Assembly: GCA_965213595.1 (NCBI GenBank)
Contig: CBDBZO010000002.1
Coordinates: 248,001 to 312,000 of the forward strand
Origin: JBCCFC01 sp965213595
Lineage (GTDB): Bacteria > Chloroflexota > Anaerolineae > Caldilineales > Caldilineaceae
Direction: 5' to 3'
Length of the DNA stretch: 64,000 bases
A model generated the notes under the pieces. The model saw only the letters and a program-made list of their open reading frames with translations, had not been told where the DNA came from and ran no database searches. Shown here one piece after another: positions 22,934 to 30,911 of the stretch (positions within the stretch are counted from its first letter, which is position 1; every line of letters starts with the position of its first letter). The translations under genes were made by a program, and so were the position numbers.

Positions 22934-23963
22934 CGGTTGGTGCTGGCTGGCTATGCTGGGGCTGGCCGTGTTGGGGTGGGCCGTGCTGGAGCTGGCTGCG
23001 CTGGACTTCGCCCCTTCGCTGCACGCCCAGGCGGAAACTCTTTCGCTTGCCGAATACCGGGCGCGGCTGGAGCAGGCGCTGGCTCAGCTCGACTCCGACC
23101 CATCCCGCGCAAGCGCCGGGGACGCAGAGCCGCTGGCGGCGGCGCGCGCCACGCTGGCGGAGGTGCAGCGCGTCCAAATGCCCAGCGGCGACGTGGTCAC
23201 GCTGCGGCCCCTGCTCGACGATCTGGGCGACGACCCCGCTAGCAGAGTGGCTGCACGCGAGCGGTTGCGGCTGGTTATCAGCCAAATCGAGGCGTCGGCG
23301 GGGGACAACTTGGCCGCGCGGCTCGCCGTGCTGGAGGAAGTTTTAGCGAGCCCCGTGCTCAACCGCCGCGTTCCGTGGTGGCGGCGCTTGTGGCAAAATT
23401 TTGTGGAGTGGCTGGAGGCGCGCACGCCCGAAGGCGCGGGCTCCCTGGCGGACGTTTCGCCGCTGCTGCAGGGCCTTGGCTGGCTGGTGGCCCTGGGCGC
23501 GGCCGCGCTGCTGATCGGGCTGTTGAGCTACTGGCTACAGCGGCTGTTGGGCAGCTTTACCCGCGGCGGCGACGGGCAACCCCGCTCGACGAGCGACGAA
23601 GAGGCGATCACCGCGAACGAGGCGCGGCAGCGGGCCACGTCGCTGGCGGGGGCGGGCAGCTACCGCGAGGCCGTGCGCCAGCTCTACCTGTCCACGCTGC
23701 TTTCGCTGGAAGAGCGGGGCACGCTGCGGCGGGATCGCAGCCTCACCAATCGCGAAGTCCTGGCCCAGCTTGATTTGGCCGCCGCGCGTGTCGCGCCAGC
23801 GGGCGTTCCCCTTTCCGCCCCCGCCCTGCGCCAGCGCCTGCACGACATCGTCGACACCTTTGACGGCGTCTGGTACGGCGTGCAGGAGCCGGACGGCGAG
23901 ACCTTTGCCGAGTACGAGCGCGCGGTGGAGGCGATTGAGCGAGAGATGCGGCATAGTGCGTAG
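22923..23963 (+). CDS. DUF4129 domain membrane protein
   Basis: 346 residues. An N-terminal hydrophobic segment (about 5-27) is followed by an extracytoplasmic helical region. A second membrane segment lies near 182-206 (LVALGAAALLIGLLSYWL), and a cytoplasmic C-terminal DUF4129 domain at about 230-335 (RATSLAGAGSYREAVRQLYL, SLEERGTLRRDRSLTNREVL, FDGVWYG). DUF4129 proteins usually accompany MoxR ATPase and DUF58 genes or transglutaminase-like proteins; neither is nearby. Overlaps the upstream membrane-protein gene by 11 bases, so the two likely work as a pair. Function unknown. Confidence 0.8.
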   Translation: MQRNGWCWLAMLGLAVLGWAVLELAALDFAPSLHAQAETLSLAEYRARLEQALAQLDSDPSRASAGDAEPLAAARATLAEVQRVQMPSGDVVTLRPLLDDLGDDPASRVAARERLRLVISQIEASAGDNLAARLAVLEEVLASPVLNRRVPWWRRLWQNFVEWLEARTPEGAGSLADVSPLLQGLGWLVALGAAALLIGLLSYWLQRLLGSFTRGGDGQPRSTSDEEAITANEARQRATSLAGAGSYREAVRQLYLSTLLSLEERGTLRRDRSLTNREVLAQLDLAAARVAPAGVPLSAPALRQRLHDIVDTFDGVWYGVQEPDGETFAEYERAVEAIEREMRHSA

Positions 23964-24070
23964 TGCGTGGTGCGTGGTGCGTAGTGCGTGGTGCATAATG
24001 CGTGAACAAGTGAACAAACAGACTGGTTGCTCAACGAGAGGCTGGTTAAGTACCAGTTCACGCACCACGC
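23961..24070. repeat. Self-complementary spacer repeat starting at the stop codon
   Basis: Directly at the stop codon begins a degenerate tandem of TAGTGCGTGG/TGGTGCG units, ending in GCGTGAAC (about 24000-24008). The reverse complement, GTTCACGC followed by ACCACGCATCACG, appears about 50 bases later. The DNA up to 24097 carries no gene. Confidence 0.75.
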
Positions 24071-24097
24071 ATCACGGACGACTCTTGACAGTACCGG

Positions 24098-24287
24098 TTC
24101 TCTAAGTTTTTGTGGGTGGAGGGCAAGGCTTGACCAGCGGTGCGTCGCACTTTCCGAAGTGCGTCGCACGTTTGCAGCAAGTCCTTCCCCTTCTGGGTGC
24201 TCGACCATCCGGATGTGCGATGCACCTGGGAAGGTGCAACGCACGGGGGGCCGCCTTGCTCGTTGTACCCCACAATCGCTTAGGGAA
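24098..24287. repeat. MITE-like element, short copy (about 190 bp)
   Basis: Imperfect terminal inverted repeats TTCTCTAAGTTTTTGTGGGT and (inverted) TTCCCTAAGCGATTGTGGGG, both running on toward GCAAGGC. Internal hairpins are GTGCGTCGCACTTTCCGAAG and GTGCGATGCACCTGGGAAGG with its mirror. A longer copy in the same orientation is at 57105-57408. Confidence 0.8.
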
Positions 24288-24320
24288 TTACAACATCATT
24301 CAAACAATTTCCACCTGACC

Positions 24321-24830
24321 ATGACTCCCTCCGACCTCCGCTACCTCTTTGACTACAGCTACTGGGCGCGCGATCGCCTCGTGGCAGCGGCGGAACGGGC
24401 AAGCGAGGAGCAGCTTTGCGAGGACGTGGGCCTGCCAAACGGCAGTATTTTGGGGACGCTCCTCCACACGGTGGAAGCGGAGTTTGTGTGGCGCTCGCGC
24501 TGTGTCGAGGGCGAGTGGCCAGCCGCGCTGCTCGATCCCGCCGACTTTGCCAGCCTCGACGCCGTGGTCGCGCGGATGCACGAGGAGCAGCAGCAAACGC
24601 GCGCCTACCTCAGCCGCCTGACGGATGCGGAGTGCGCCAGCACGCTCAGCTATCGCAGCACGGGTGGCAAAACGTACACCCACGTACTGTGGCAAATTCT
24701 CGCGCACATCGTCAACCACGGCACGCAGCACCGCAGCGAGTGCGCCCACGTGCTGACAAGTTTCGGCCACTCGCCGGGCGATATCGACCTCGTCACCTAC
24801 GAGCGGACGCAACAGGAAAGGGAACCGTAG
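24321..24830 (+). CDS. DinB-family protein, copy 1
   Basis: 169-residue four-helix DinB/YfiT-like protein. Three probable metal-binding histidines: one in LLHTVEAEFVW and two in HIVNHGTQHRSE. The family includes damage-inducible proteins and thiol-dependent S-transferases; the substrate cannot be predicted. It is followed without any gap by a second copy (stop codon then ATG). The ATG at 24321 is chosen because homology to the second copy starts there (MTPSDLRYLFDYSYWARDR); the long upstream open frame runs through MITE sequence. Confidence 0.85.
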   Translation: MTPSDLRYLFDYSYWARDRLVAAAERASEEQLCEDVGLPNGSILGTLLHTVEAEFVWRSRCVEGEWPAALLDPADFASLDAVVARMHEEQQQTRAYLSRLTDAECASTLSYRSTGGKTYTHVLWQILAHIVNHGTQHRSECAHVLTSFGHSPGDIDLVTYERTQQEREP

Positions 24831-25334
24831 ATGACCGCCACCGACCTTCGCTATCTCTTTGACTACAGCTATTGGGCGCGCGATCGCATTTTGCGCGCCG
24901 CCGCCAATGCGACCGATGCCGAGCTGAACGAAGACGTTGGCCTGCCCAGCGGCAGCATCTTTGGCACGCTGGTGCACACGCTTTCGGCGGAGCACGTGTG
25001 GCGGCTGCGCTGTGCGGAAGGCATCTCGCCACCTTCGCTGTTCGACCCCACCACCTTCACCAACCTCGACGCCATTGTCGACCGCTGGCGCGGCGAGCAG
25101 CAGCAGCTGGGCGACTTTCTCCAAGGCCTGTCTGACGCCGACTGTGCGCAGACTATCGACTACCGCACGACCAGCGGCAAAGCGCAATCCCAAGTGCTTT
25201 GGCGCATCCTGGCGCACGTCGTCAACCACGGCACGCAGCACCGCAGCGAATGCGCCCACGCGCTCACGGGGTTTGGCCACTCGCCGGGCGATTTGGATTT
25301 GATTCTGTTTGAGCGTGAACAAAAGAAAGCGTAG
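24831..25334 (+). CDS. DinB-family protein, copy 2
   Basis: 167-residue paralogue of the preceding gene and clearly a tandem duplicate: MTATDLRYLFDYSYWARDR, the NEDVGLPSGSIFGTL block and HVVNHGTQHRSECAHALTGF match closely, while the middle differs. All three putative metal histidines are kept. The start follows the previous stop directly, so translation is probably coupled. Divergence outside the metal site suggests the two proteins have separated in substrate or form a heterodimer (inference). Confidence 0.85.
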   Translation: MTATDLRYLFDYSYWARDRILRAAANATDAELNEDVGLPSGSIFGTLVHTLSAEHVWRLRCAEGISPPSLFDPTTFTNLDAIVDRWRGEQQQLGDFLQGLSDADCAQTIDYRTTSGKAQSQVLWRILAHVVNHGTQHRSECAHALTGFGHSPGDLDLILFEREQKKA

Positions 25335-25430
25335 TGCGTAATGCGTGAACCGTTACCCACCCTCAATGGGTATTCTTACCGTCATCAGCAAGTGTCAGTT
25401 CACGCACCACGCACGACGCACCACCCACCA
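25332..25430. repeat. Self-complementary spacer repeat starting at the stop codon
   Basis: Begins at the stop codon with TAGTGCGTAATGCGTGAAC; the mirror GTTCACGCACCACGCACGAC follows about 50 bases later. Same unit as 23961-24070. The ribosome site of the next gene (AAAGGAG) comes straight after. Confidence 0.75.
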
Positions 25431-25446
25431 CCAAAGGAGCCTCCCC

Positions 25447-26895
25447 ATGCCCCCCTCAACACGCACGCGACCTTCTTTTACCCAAAACGTCTCGCTCATG
25501 GTCGACCGCGCCCTGGGCTATTTGAACTTGCAGCCCGGGCTGGCCGAGAATATCAAAGCCTGCCACACCGTCTTGCAGGTGCAGTTCCCCGCGCAGCTGG
25601 ATGACGGCTCCTACCGCGTCTTTCGCGGCTGGCGTGCCGTGCACAGCGAGCACCGGCTGCCCGCCAAGGGCGGCATCCGCTACGCGCCCCACGTCAACCA
25701 GGACGAAGTCGAGGCGCTGGCGGCGCTGATGACGTACAAGTGCGCCGTCGTCGACGTGCCCTTTGGCGGCTCGAAAGGCGGGCTGCTGATCGACCCGCGC
25801 GAACACAGCGAGGACGAGCTCGAGCGCATCACCCGCCGCTTTGCGCGCGAGCTGATCGTGCGCGGCTACATTAGCCCCGGCGGCAACGTGCCCGCGCCGG
25901 ATATGGGCACGGGCGAGCGCGAAATGGCCTGGATCGCCGACATGTACCGCATCCTGCACCCGGAGAACATCAACTCCTTTGGCTGCGTCACCGGCAAGCC
26001 CGTTACCTCCGGCGGCATCCGTGGGAGAGTGGAGGCGACGGGGAGGGGCGTGCAGTACGCCATCCGCGAATTCTTTCGCCACCCGGACGACGTCAAGCTG
26101 GCCGGGCTGAGCGGCGGGCTGGCGGGCAAGCGCATCATCATTCAGGGGCTGGGCAACGTGGGCTACCACGCGGCCAAATTTCTAAGCGAGGAGGACGACG
26201 CGCGCATCATCGCCATCATCGAGCGCGACGGAGCCATCGTCCACGAAAAAGGGCTGCCCATCGAGCAAGTCAAGCAGCACATCAACGCCAATGCGGGCGT
26301 GCGCGGCTTCCCCGAAAAGCTGGAGGGCACGCGCTTCCTCGAAAACGGACGCGCGGCCTTTGAGCTCGAAAGCGACATCCTGATTCCCGCCGCCCTCGAA
26401 GGCCAGATCACCGAGGAAAATGCCGACCGCGTCCAGACCAAGCTGATCGTGGAGGCCGCCAACGGCCCCGTTACCTTCGAGGCGGACGAAATTCTGCGCA
26501 AAAAAGGCGTTGCTATCCTGCCCGACTTTTACGTCAACGCGGGCGGCGTTACGGTTTCCTACTTCGAGTGGGTCAAGAATCTCTCGCACATTCGCTTTGG
26601 CCGCATGGAGCGCCGCCTCACCGAGCGGCGCGACGAGGCCGTGCTGCAGGCGCTTGAGCAGATGACGGGGAAAACCGTGCCCGACACGCTGCGCGCTCAG
26701 ATGGACAATGACATGGATGAGCTCAGCCTCGTCCGCTCCGGGCTGGACGACACCATGCGGCTGGCTTACCAGGAGATCAGCGAAACGCGCCGCCGCCACG
26801 AAGGTGCGGTGGAAGGCGACATTGATTTTCGCACGGCGGCCTACATCGTCTCGCTGCGCAAAATTGCGCGCACCTATCTGGAGATGGGCGTGTAG
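25447..26895 (+). CDS. gdhA: Glu/Leu/Phe/Val dehydrogenase, probably glutamate dehydrogenase
   Basis: 482-residue NAD(P)-dependent amino-acid dehydrogenase, oxidatively deaminating glutamate to 2-oxoglutarate or running in reverse. Visible: the substrate-binding KGGIRYAP, the catalytic-lysine region ALMTYKCAVVDVPFGGSKGG, PAPDMGTG, and the Rossmann motif GLGNVGYHAAKFL. Near the C-terminus FYVNAGGVTVSYFEW is typical of this family. Start: AAAGGAG precedes the ATG at 25447; the open frame upstream is repeat DNA. Coenzyme preference is not clear from sequence. Confidence 0.9.
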   Translation: MPPSTRTRPSFTQNVSLMVDRALGYLNLQPGLAENIKACHTVLQVQFPAQLDDGSYRVFRGWRAVHSEHRLPAKGGIRYAPHVNQDEVEALAALMTYKCAVVDVPFGGSKGGLLIDPREHSEDELERITRRFARELIVRGYISPGGNVPAPDMGTGEREMAWIADMYRILHPENINSFGCVTGKPVTSGGIRGRVEATGRGVQYAIREFFRHPDDVKLAGLSGGLAGKRIIIQGLGNVGYHAAKFLSEEDDARIIAIIERDGAIVHEKGLPIEQVKQHINANAGVRGFPEKLEGTRFLENGRAAFELESDILIPAALEGQITEENADRVQTKLIVEAANGPVTFEADEILRKKGVAILPDFYVNAGGVTVSYFEWVKNLSHIRFGRMERRLTERRDEAVLQALEQMTGKTVPDTLRAQMDNDMDELSLVRSGLDDTMRLAYQEISETRRRHEGAVEGDIDFRTAAYIVSLRKIARTYLEMGV

Positions 26896-27165
26896 GGATT
26901 TGCGATTTTAATTTTGGATTTACGATTGAACCGTTCATCCACCGGTAGCATTTTGTCTTACCACCAACTGTAACGATTCAGGGTAGGCAAGCCCTCGCCT
27001 CCCTCCTAAATCCTCCCTCCACGCGTGGAGGGAGGACTTCTGCCCCTTCGTCAACGAAGCGGATTCGGCTTTGGCAAAAACGCTTCGTTGACAAGGAATC
27101 AGGCCCCCCTCTCCACGCGTGGAGAGGGGCTGGGGGTGAGGCTGAATCGTTACCACCAATTTTAG
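26896..27165. repeat. Palindrome cluster with ACGCGT cores
   Basis: Two perfect palindromes share the core CTCCACGCGTGGAG: 27011-27036 (26 bp) and 27106-27129 (24 bp). Between them TCAACGAAGCG (27051-27061) is mirrored by CGCTTCGTTGA (27081-27091). The first bases after the gdhA stop are a degenerate GATTTGCGATTTT-type tandem. No gene is seen in the gap. Confidence 0.8.
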
Positions 27166-27177
27166 AAAGTTTCTTGA

Positions 27178-28236
27178 ATGCCCCCCACCCTTCAACCCGT
27201 CACCACCAAACCGCTCAACGCCGAAACCCCGCTCGTCGCCCTCGCGCAGGCGACAACGCCCAACGAACTGTTCTACGTGCGCAACCACTTTGCCACGCCC
27301 GCGCTGGAGGTGGACGCGTGGCGCTTGTCTATCGGCCTGCTCGATGGGCAAACCACGAAATTCTCGCTGACCGATCTGCAGGCGCTACCAACGCGCACGC
27401 TCAGCGTGGCGCTGGCCTGTGCGGGCATCCGGCGCAGGCTGATGTCGCCCGCGACGCCGGGGACGCAGTGGGGCAACGGCCCCGTGGCCACGGCGAGCTT
27501 TACCGGCACGCCGCTGCGCCACGTGCTGGCGCAGGCCGGTTTTGATGTCGACAATCCGCCTGCTGAGGCTGCGGAAGTTTTGTTTATCGGCGCGGACGAG
27601 GGCAAAATTCAGACGGGCGAAACGGTTCCCTATGCGCGCAGCCTCACGCTCGACCAAGCATTGGCGGACGACGTGCTGGTGGCCTGGATAATGAACGGCG
27701 AGCCGCTGCCGCGCGACCACGGCTTCCCCGTGCGGCTGGTCGTGCCGGGCTGGTACGGCATGGCCTCCGTCAAGTGGCTGGCGCAGATCCACGTGAGCGC
27801 GCAGAAATTCGACGGCTTCTTCCAGGCCGAGCACTACGTCTACTGGCAGGACACACGCTTCGCCAACGCCACGCCCGTCTCGACGATGCTCGTGCAGTCG
27901 CTGATCGCGCAGCCGGGCGACGACGCGCTGCCCGTTGGGCAAACGACGGAAATCCGCGGCACGGCGTGGTCTGGCGCGGGCAACATCGCGCGCGTGGAGG
28001 CGAAGGTCGACGGGCCGGATGGCGACGGAGACTGGCGGGACGCCACGGTCGAGCCGGGCGCGGATTATGGCGCGAGCCCGTGGCGCTTTGCCTGGCAGCC
28101 GAATGCGCCGGGCCGCTACACGCTCCACGCCCGTGCAACGGACAGCGCGGGCAACGTGCAGCCGCTTGATCAGCAGTGGAATCGGCTGGGCTACGGAAAC
28201 AACAGCGTCCACACGGTAATGGTGTTGGTCGAGTAG
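27178..28236 (+). CDS. Sulfite-oxidase-like molybdopterin-dependent oxidoreductase
   Basis: 352 residues with the oxidoreductase molybdopterin-binding fold (about 25-200) and a C-terminal Mo-co dimerisation domain (about 230-350). The molybdenum-ligand cysteine is in LACAGIRRR; most relatives have C-A-G-N-R-R, so Ile replaces Asn. HGFPVRLVVPGWYGMASVKW is the classical binding signature. No twin-arginine signal peptide is seen, so it is probably cytoplasmic unlike many bacterial homologues. Substrate is uncertain (sulfite or another oxyanion). No cytochrome or haem domain is adjacent. Confidence 0.88.
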   Translation: MPPTLQPVTTKPLNAETPLVALAQATTPNELFYVRNHFATPALEVDAWRLSIGLLDGQTTKFSLTDLQALPTRTLSVALACAGIRRRLMSPATPGTQWGNGPVATASFTGTPLRHVLAQAGFDVDNPPAEAAEVLFIGADEGKIQTGETVPYARSLTLDQALADDVLVAWIMNGEPLPRDHGFPVRLVVPGWYGMASVKWLAQIHVSAQKFDGFFQAEHYVYWQDTRFANATPVSTMLVQSLIAQPGDDALPVGQTTEIRGTAWSGAGNIARVEAKVDGPDGDGDWRDATVEPGADYGASPWRFAWQPNAPGRYTLHARATDSAGNVQPLDQQWNRLGYGNNSVHTVMVLVE

Positions 28237-28260
28237 GCTGGGTCGCGAAAAGTTTAGACT

Positions 28261-28304
28261 CGGCATCCGTACGGGCACGCCATGGCGTGCCCGTACGGAT
28301 GCCG
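28261..28304. repeat. Perfect 44-bp palindrome, copy 1
   Basis: Perfectly self-complementary over 44 bp, centred on GCCATGGC. The central 26 bp (TACGGGCACGCCA and its mirror) are identical to the palindrome at 43465-43504, while the outer arms differ but remain self-complementary. Confidence 0.9.
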
Positions 28305-28342
28305 CTCAACTGCTTGAAGAGCCAAAGAGGCCGTTATCTGAT

Positions 28343-29581
28343 ATGTTCCTCCACCCCAAGCTGCGCGCCATTGATGCGCGGCCATTTGAGCAGGATGGCG
28401 AGCGCTACCTCGCGCTGCACGATCCGCAAGAGCTGAGCGAGGGCACGCTGCTCGTGCCCGAAGCGGTGGCGCCGCTGCTGGCGCTGCTCAACGGCAGAAC
28501 GCCCGTCGCGCGGCTGGCGGCCTTTGCCGCGCGCACCACCGTCGACGAGCTGCTGCGCGCGCTCGACGAAGCCTGCCTGCTCGACAACGAGCGCGCGCAG
28601 GCTGCGCTGCGTCGTGCGGAAACCGTCTTTCACAAATCGCCGCAGCGGACGCCCGCGCTGGCCGGTTCCGTCTACCCCGCCGCGCCCGCTGCCCTGCGCG
28701 CGGCGCTGGACGGCTACCTCACCGCCGTGCAGGCGACAAAATCACCCAGCGCAAATGGGGCAACCGGCGGCGTGGGCTTGCTTTCGCCCCACATTGATTT
28801 TGCCCGCGGCGGCGAAACTTACGCCCGGGTGTGGCAGCAGGTTGCGCCCGCGCTGGCCGATGCCGAGCTCGTGGTCGTCTTCGCCACCGATCACGGCGGC
28901 GTCGACCCGTACACGCTGACGCGGCAGCACTACGCCACTCCCTTTGGCCCGCTGCCCACCGCCGTCGACGTGGTGGACGCGCTGGCCGGGGTCATCGACG
29001 AAGAGCTGGGCGAGGGGGCGGCCTTTGCGGGCGAGCTGCGCCACCGCAAGGAGCATTCGATTGAGCTGGTGCTGGTCTGGCTCCACCACATGCTTGATAA
29101 AATGGGGCGCAGCAAACTGCCGCAGATCGTGCCGATTCTATGCGGCTCGTTCTACGACTACATTCGCAACGGCCACGCGCCCACGGATGATGCGCTGCAC
29201 AAGCGCGTGCTGGAGACGCTGCGGGCGGCGAGCGCTAATCGACGCACGCTCGTCGTGGCCTCCGGAGATTTGGCGCACGTGGGACCAGCCTTTGGCGGCG
29301 CGCCCGTCCACCAGCCGCAGCGCGATCGGCTGCGCCAGACGGATGATGCGCTGATTGAAACGCTGGTTGCTGGCGACGCGGCGGCCTTCTTTGAGCAAAT
29401 TCGCGCCGCGCGCGACCGCAACAACGTCTGCGGCACGACGCCCGTCTACCACACGCTGCGCCTGCTGCACGCGCTGCACGGCGAGCACGCCGTCGAGGGC
29501 ATTCACACCGGCTACCAGCAGTGCCCGGCGGACGGTCGCAACAGCTCCACCGTCTCGATCTGCGGCGTTGTTTGGGGGTGA
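28343..29581 (+). CDS. amrB: AmmeMemoRadiSam system protein B (MEMO1 family)
   Basis: 412 residues: an N-terminal helical part (about 1-110) then a Memo domain. Probable metal ligands are the histidines in LLSPHIDFARGG and FATDHGG and the cysteine in NNVCGTTPV. Bacterial AmrB is usually encoded with AmrA and a radical-SAM protein in an uncharacterised modification system; neither partner is in this window. The palindrome upstream ends 38 bases before the start. Cytoplasmic. Confidence 0.88.
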   Translation: MFLHPKLRAIDARPFEQDGERYLALHDPQELSEGTLLVPEAVAPLLALLNGRTPVARLAAFAARTTVDELLRALDEACLLDNERAQAALRRAETVFHKSPQRTPALAGSVYPAAPAALRAALDGYLTAVQATKSPSANGATGGVGLLSPHIDFARGGETYARVWQQVAPALADAELVVVFATDHGGVDPYTLTRQHYATPFGPLPTAVDVVDALAGVIDEELGEGAAFAGELRHRKEHSIELVLVWLHHMLDKMGRSKLPQIVPILCGSFYDYIRNGHAPTDDALHKRVLETLRAASANRRTLVVASGDLAHVGPAFGGAPVHQPQRDRLRQTDDALIETLVAGDAAAFFEQIRAARDRNNVCGTTPVYHTLRLLHALHGEHAVEGIHTGYQQCPADGRNSSTVSICGVVWG

Positions 29582-29636
29582 GCTAACTTTCGAAGGTCGA
29601 TCAGCGAAGGGCGCTAAGAGTATGAAGGAGAAAGGA

Positions 29637-29767
29637 TTAGGTTCCGTTGAAATTTTGCTAAACGAGCTTGGCGGGGAGGTCGAGCGCGCCCTCACCCCCG
29701 GCCCCTCTCCCAGGCTGGGAGAGGGGCCGGGGGTGAGGGCCAATTCCCAAGTGTCAACGGAACCTAA
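29637..29767. repeat. MITE-like element, 131 bp, 14-bp perfect terminal repeats
   Basis: The ends TTAGGTTCCGTTGA (29637-29650) and TCAACGGAACCTAA (29754-29767) are perfect mirrors. Inside is a long GC-rich hairpin of CCCTCACCCCCGGCCCCTCT type. Same family as the element interrupted by the IS at 19.8-21.7 kb. The remaining spacer to 29928 shows nothing else recognisable. Confidence 0.85.
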
Positions 29768-29928
29768 CGTTCTTCCCTTCGCGCCCTTCGTTGATCGGCT
29801 CTTTTGAAATTTAGATCAGGCTGGTTGAAAATTCGCCGGAACAAACCGACTGCCAAATGCGTCTACTGAGAACGAGAGCCATCGGGTAATCGTAGAGTAA
29901 CCATCAAAAACAAATTAGGGAGAGACAG

Positions 29929-30690
29929 ATGAAGATTTACCGGTTTATGACCACTGTAGCGCTGGCGGCTTTGGTGGTCGCGGGCGCAGTTTTGTTCAGC
30001 GTCAACAGCTTTGATGCGCCGAGCGCCGCCGCCCAGGGCACGCTGCCGGAGACCACGGTGCGCACCGTGACCGTGGTCGGCGAGGGAACCGTGTCGCTGA
30101 CACCGGACATTGCCGAGACAAACATCGGCGTCGAGGTGATGCGCGCGTCCGTGCAGGAGGCGACGTCGGCGGCGGAAGAGCTGATGCAGAGCATTCTGAG
30201 CGCGCTGGCGGAGCAGGGCATCGCCGAGGAGGACATTCAGACCTCCGGCTACAGCGTCTACGCGGAGCGCTACGGCCCCGAAGGGCCGCTGGCGGATGAC
30301 GAGACCCAGTACCGCGTGAGCAACAACGTCCAGGTAACGATCCGCGACATCGACAGCGTGGGCGAGGTGCTGGATGCGGCGGTGGAGGCGGGCGCCAACA
30401 ACATCTACGGCGTCAACTTCCGCGTGGAGGACCCCAGCGGCGTGGAGTCCGAGGCGCGCGAGGCAGCCTTTACCGATGCGCGCGAGAAGGCCAGCGAGCT
30501 GGCCAGCTTGAGCGACGCCCAGCTGGGCCAGGTGATGAGCATTAGCGAAATCATCGGCAACGCGGGCTTCTACCAAAGCAGCTTTGACACGTCCGCCATG
30601 GCGTCCGGCTTGGGCGGCGGCGGCGGCTTTGCTCCCGGCGAGCAGGATCTGGTGATGCAGCTCCAGATCACCTTTGAGCTAACCCAGTAG
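29929..30690 (+). CDS. SIMPL domain (DUF541) exported protein
   Basis: 253 residues. N-terminal signal peptide or anchor (about 5-25, cleavage plausible after SAAAQG) followed by a SIMPL domain (about 40-253: VVGEGTVSLTPDIAETNIGV at the start). The family forms oligomeric periplasmic or surface barrels of unclear role, named for the mouse IRAK-interacting relative. AGGGAGAGAC directly precedes the ATG. A glycine-rich loop (GLGGGGGF) lies near the C-terminus. Flanked by repeats on both sides, so probably monocistronic. Confidence 0.85.
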   Translation: MKIYRFMTTVALAALVVAGAVLFSVNSFDAPSAAAQGTLPETTVRTVTVVGEGTVSLTPDIAETNIGVEVMRASVQEATSAAEELMQSILSALAEQGIAEEDIQTSGYSVYAERYGPEGPLADDETQYRVSNNVQVTIRDIDSVGEVLDAAVEAGANNIYGVNFRVEDPSGVESEAREAAFTDAREKASELASLSDAQLGQVMSISEIIGNAGFYQSSFDTSAMASGLGGGGGFAPGEQDLVMQLQITFELTQ

Positions 30691-30696
30691 TTGACT

Positions 30697-30881
30697 GTGA
30701 CGGTCGCGGCTCCAGCCGGTCGACCGTGACCGTCACGGCCCAAGGAATCACCGCTTGCCCGGCCGTACCTGGGCTGTAATTGTCACGGTCTTTGATCAAC
30801 GTGGTTATGTCGTGAAAAAGTGACAATCACGGCCCAGATGCTGGTCGGTAAGCTTTCCCTATTCAGGGCCGTGACGGTCAC
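30697..30881. repeat. Nested inverted repeats of GTGACGGTC type
   Basis: GTGACCGTCACGGCCC (30726-30741) is perfectly mirrored by 30866-30881. A second 18-bp pair (30769-30786 and 30820-30837) nests inside with two wobble-compatible differences, and GTGACGGTC/GACCGTCAC (30697-30705 and 30728-30736) adds an outer hairpin. It fills the whole gap between two genes. Confidence 0.8.
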
Positions 30882-30911
30882 TTACCAACGAGGTCAGCTA
30901 TTTCAACCCAG

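Noticed and set aside
23961..25430. Possible CRISPR-like array in the GTGCG repeat spacers
   Set aside because: Repeats are short, degenerate and mirrored, with no unique spacers of constant length and no cas genes.
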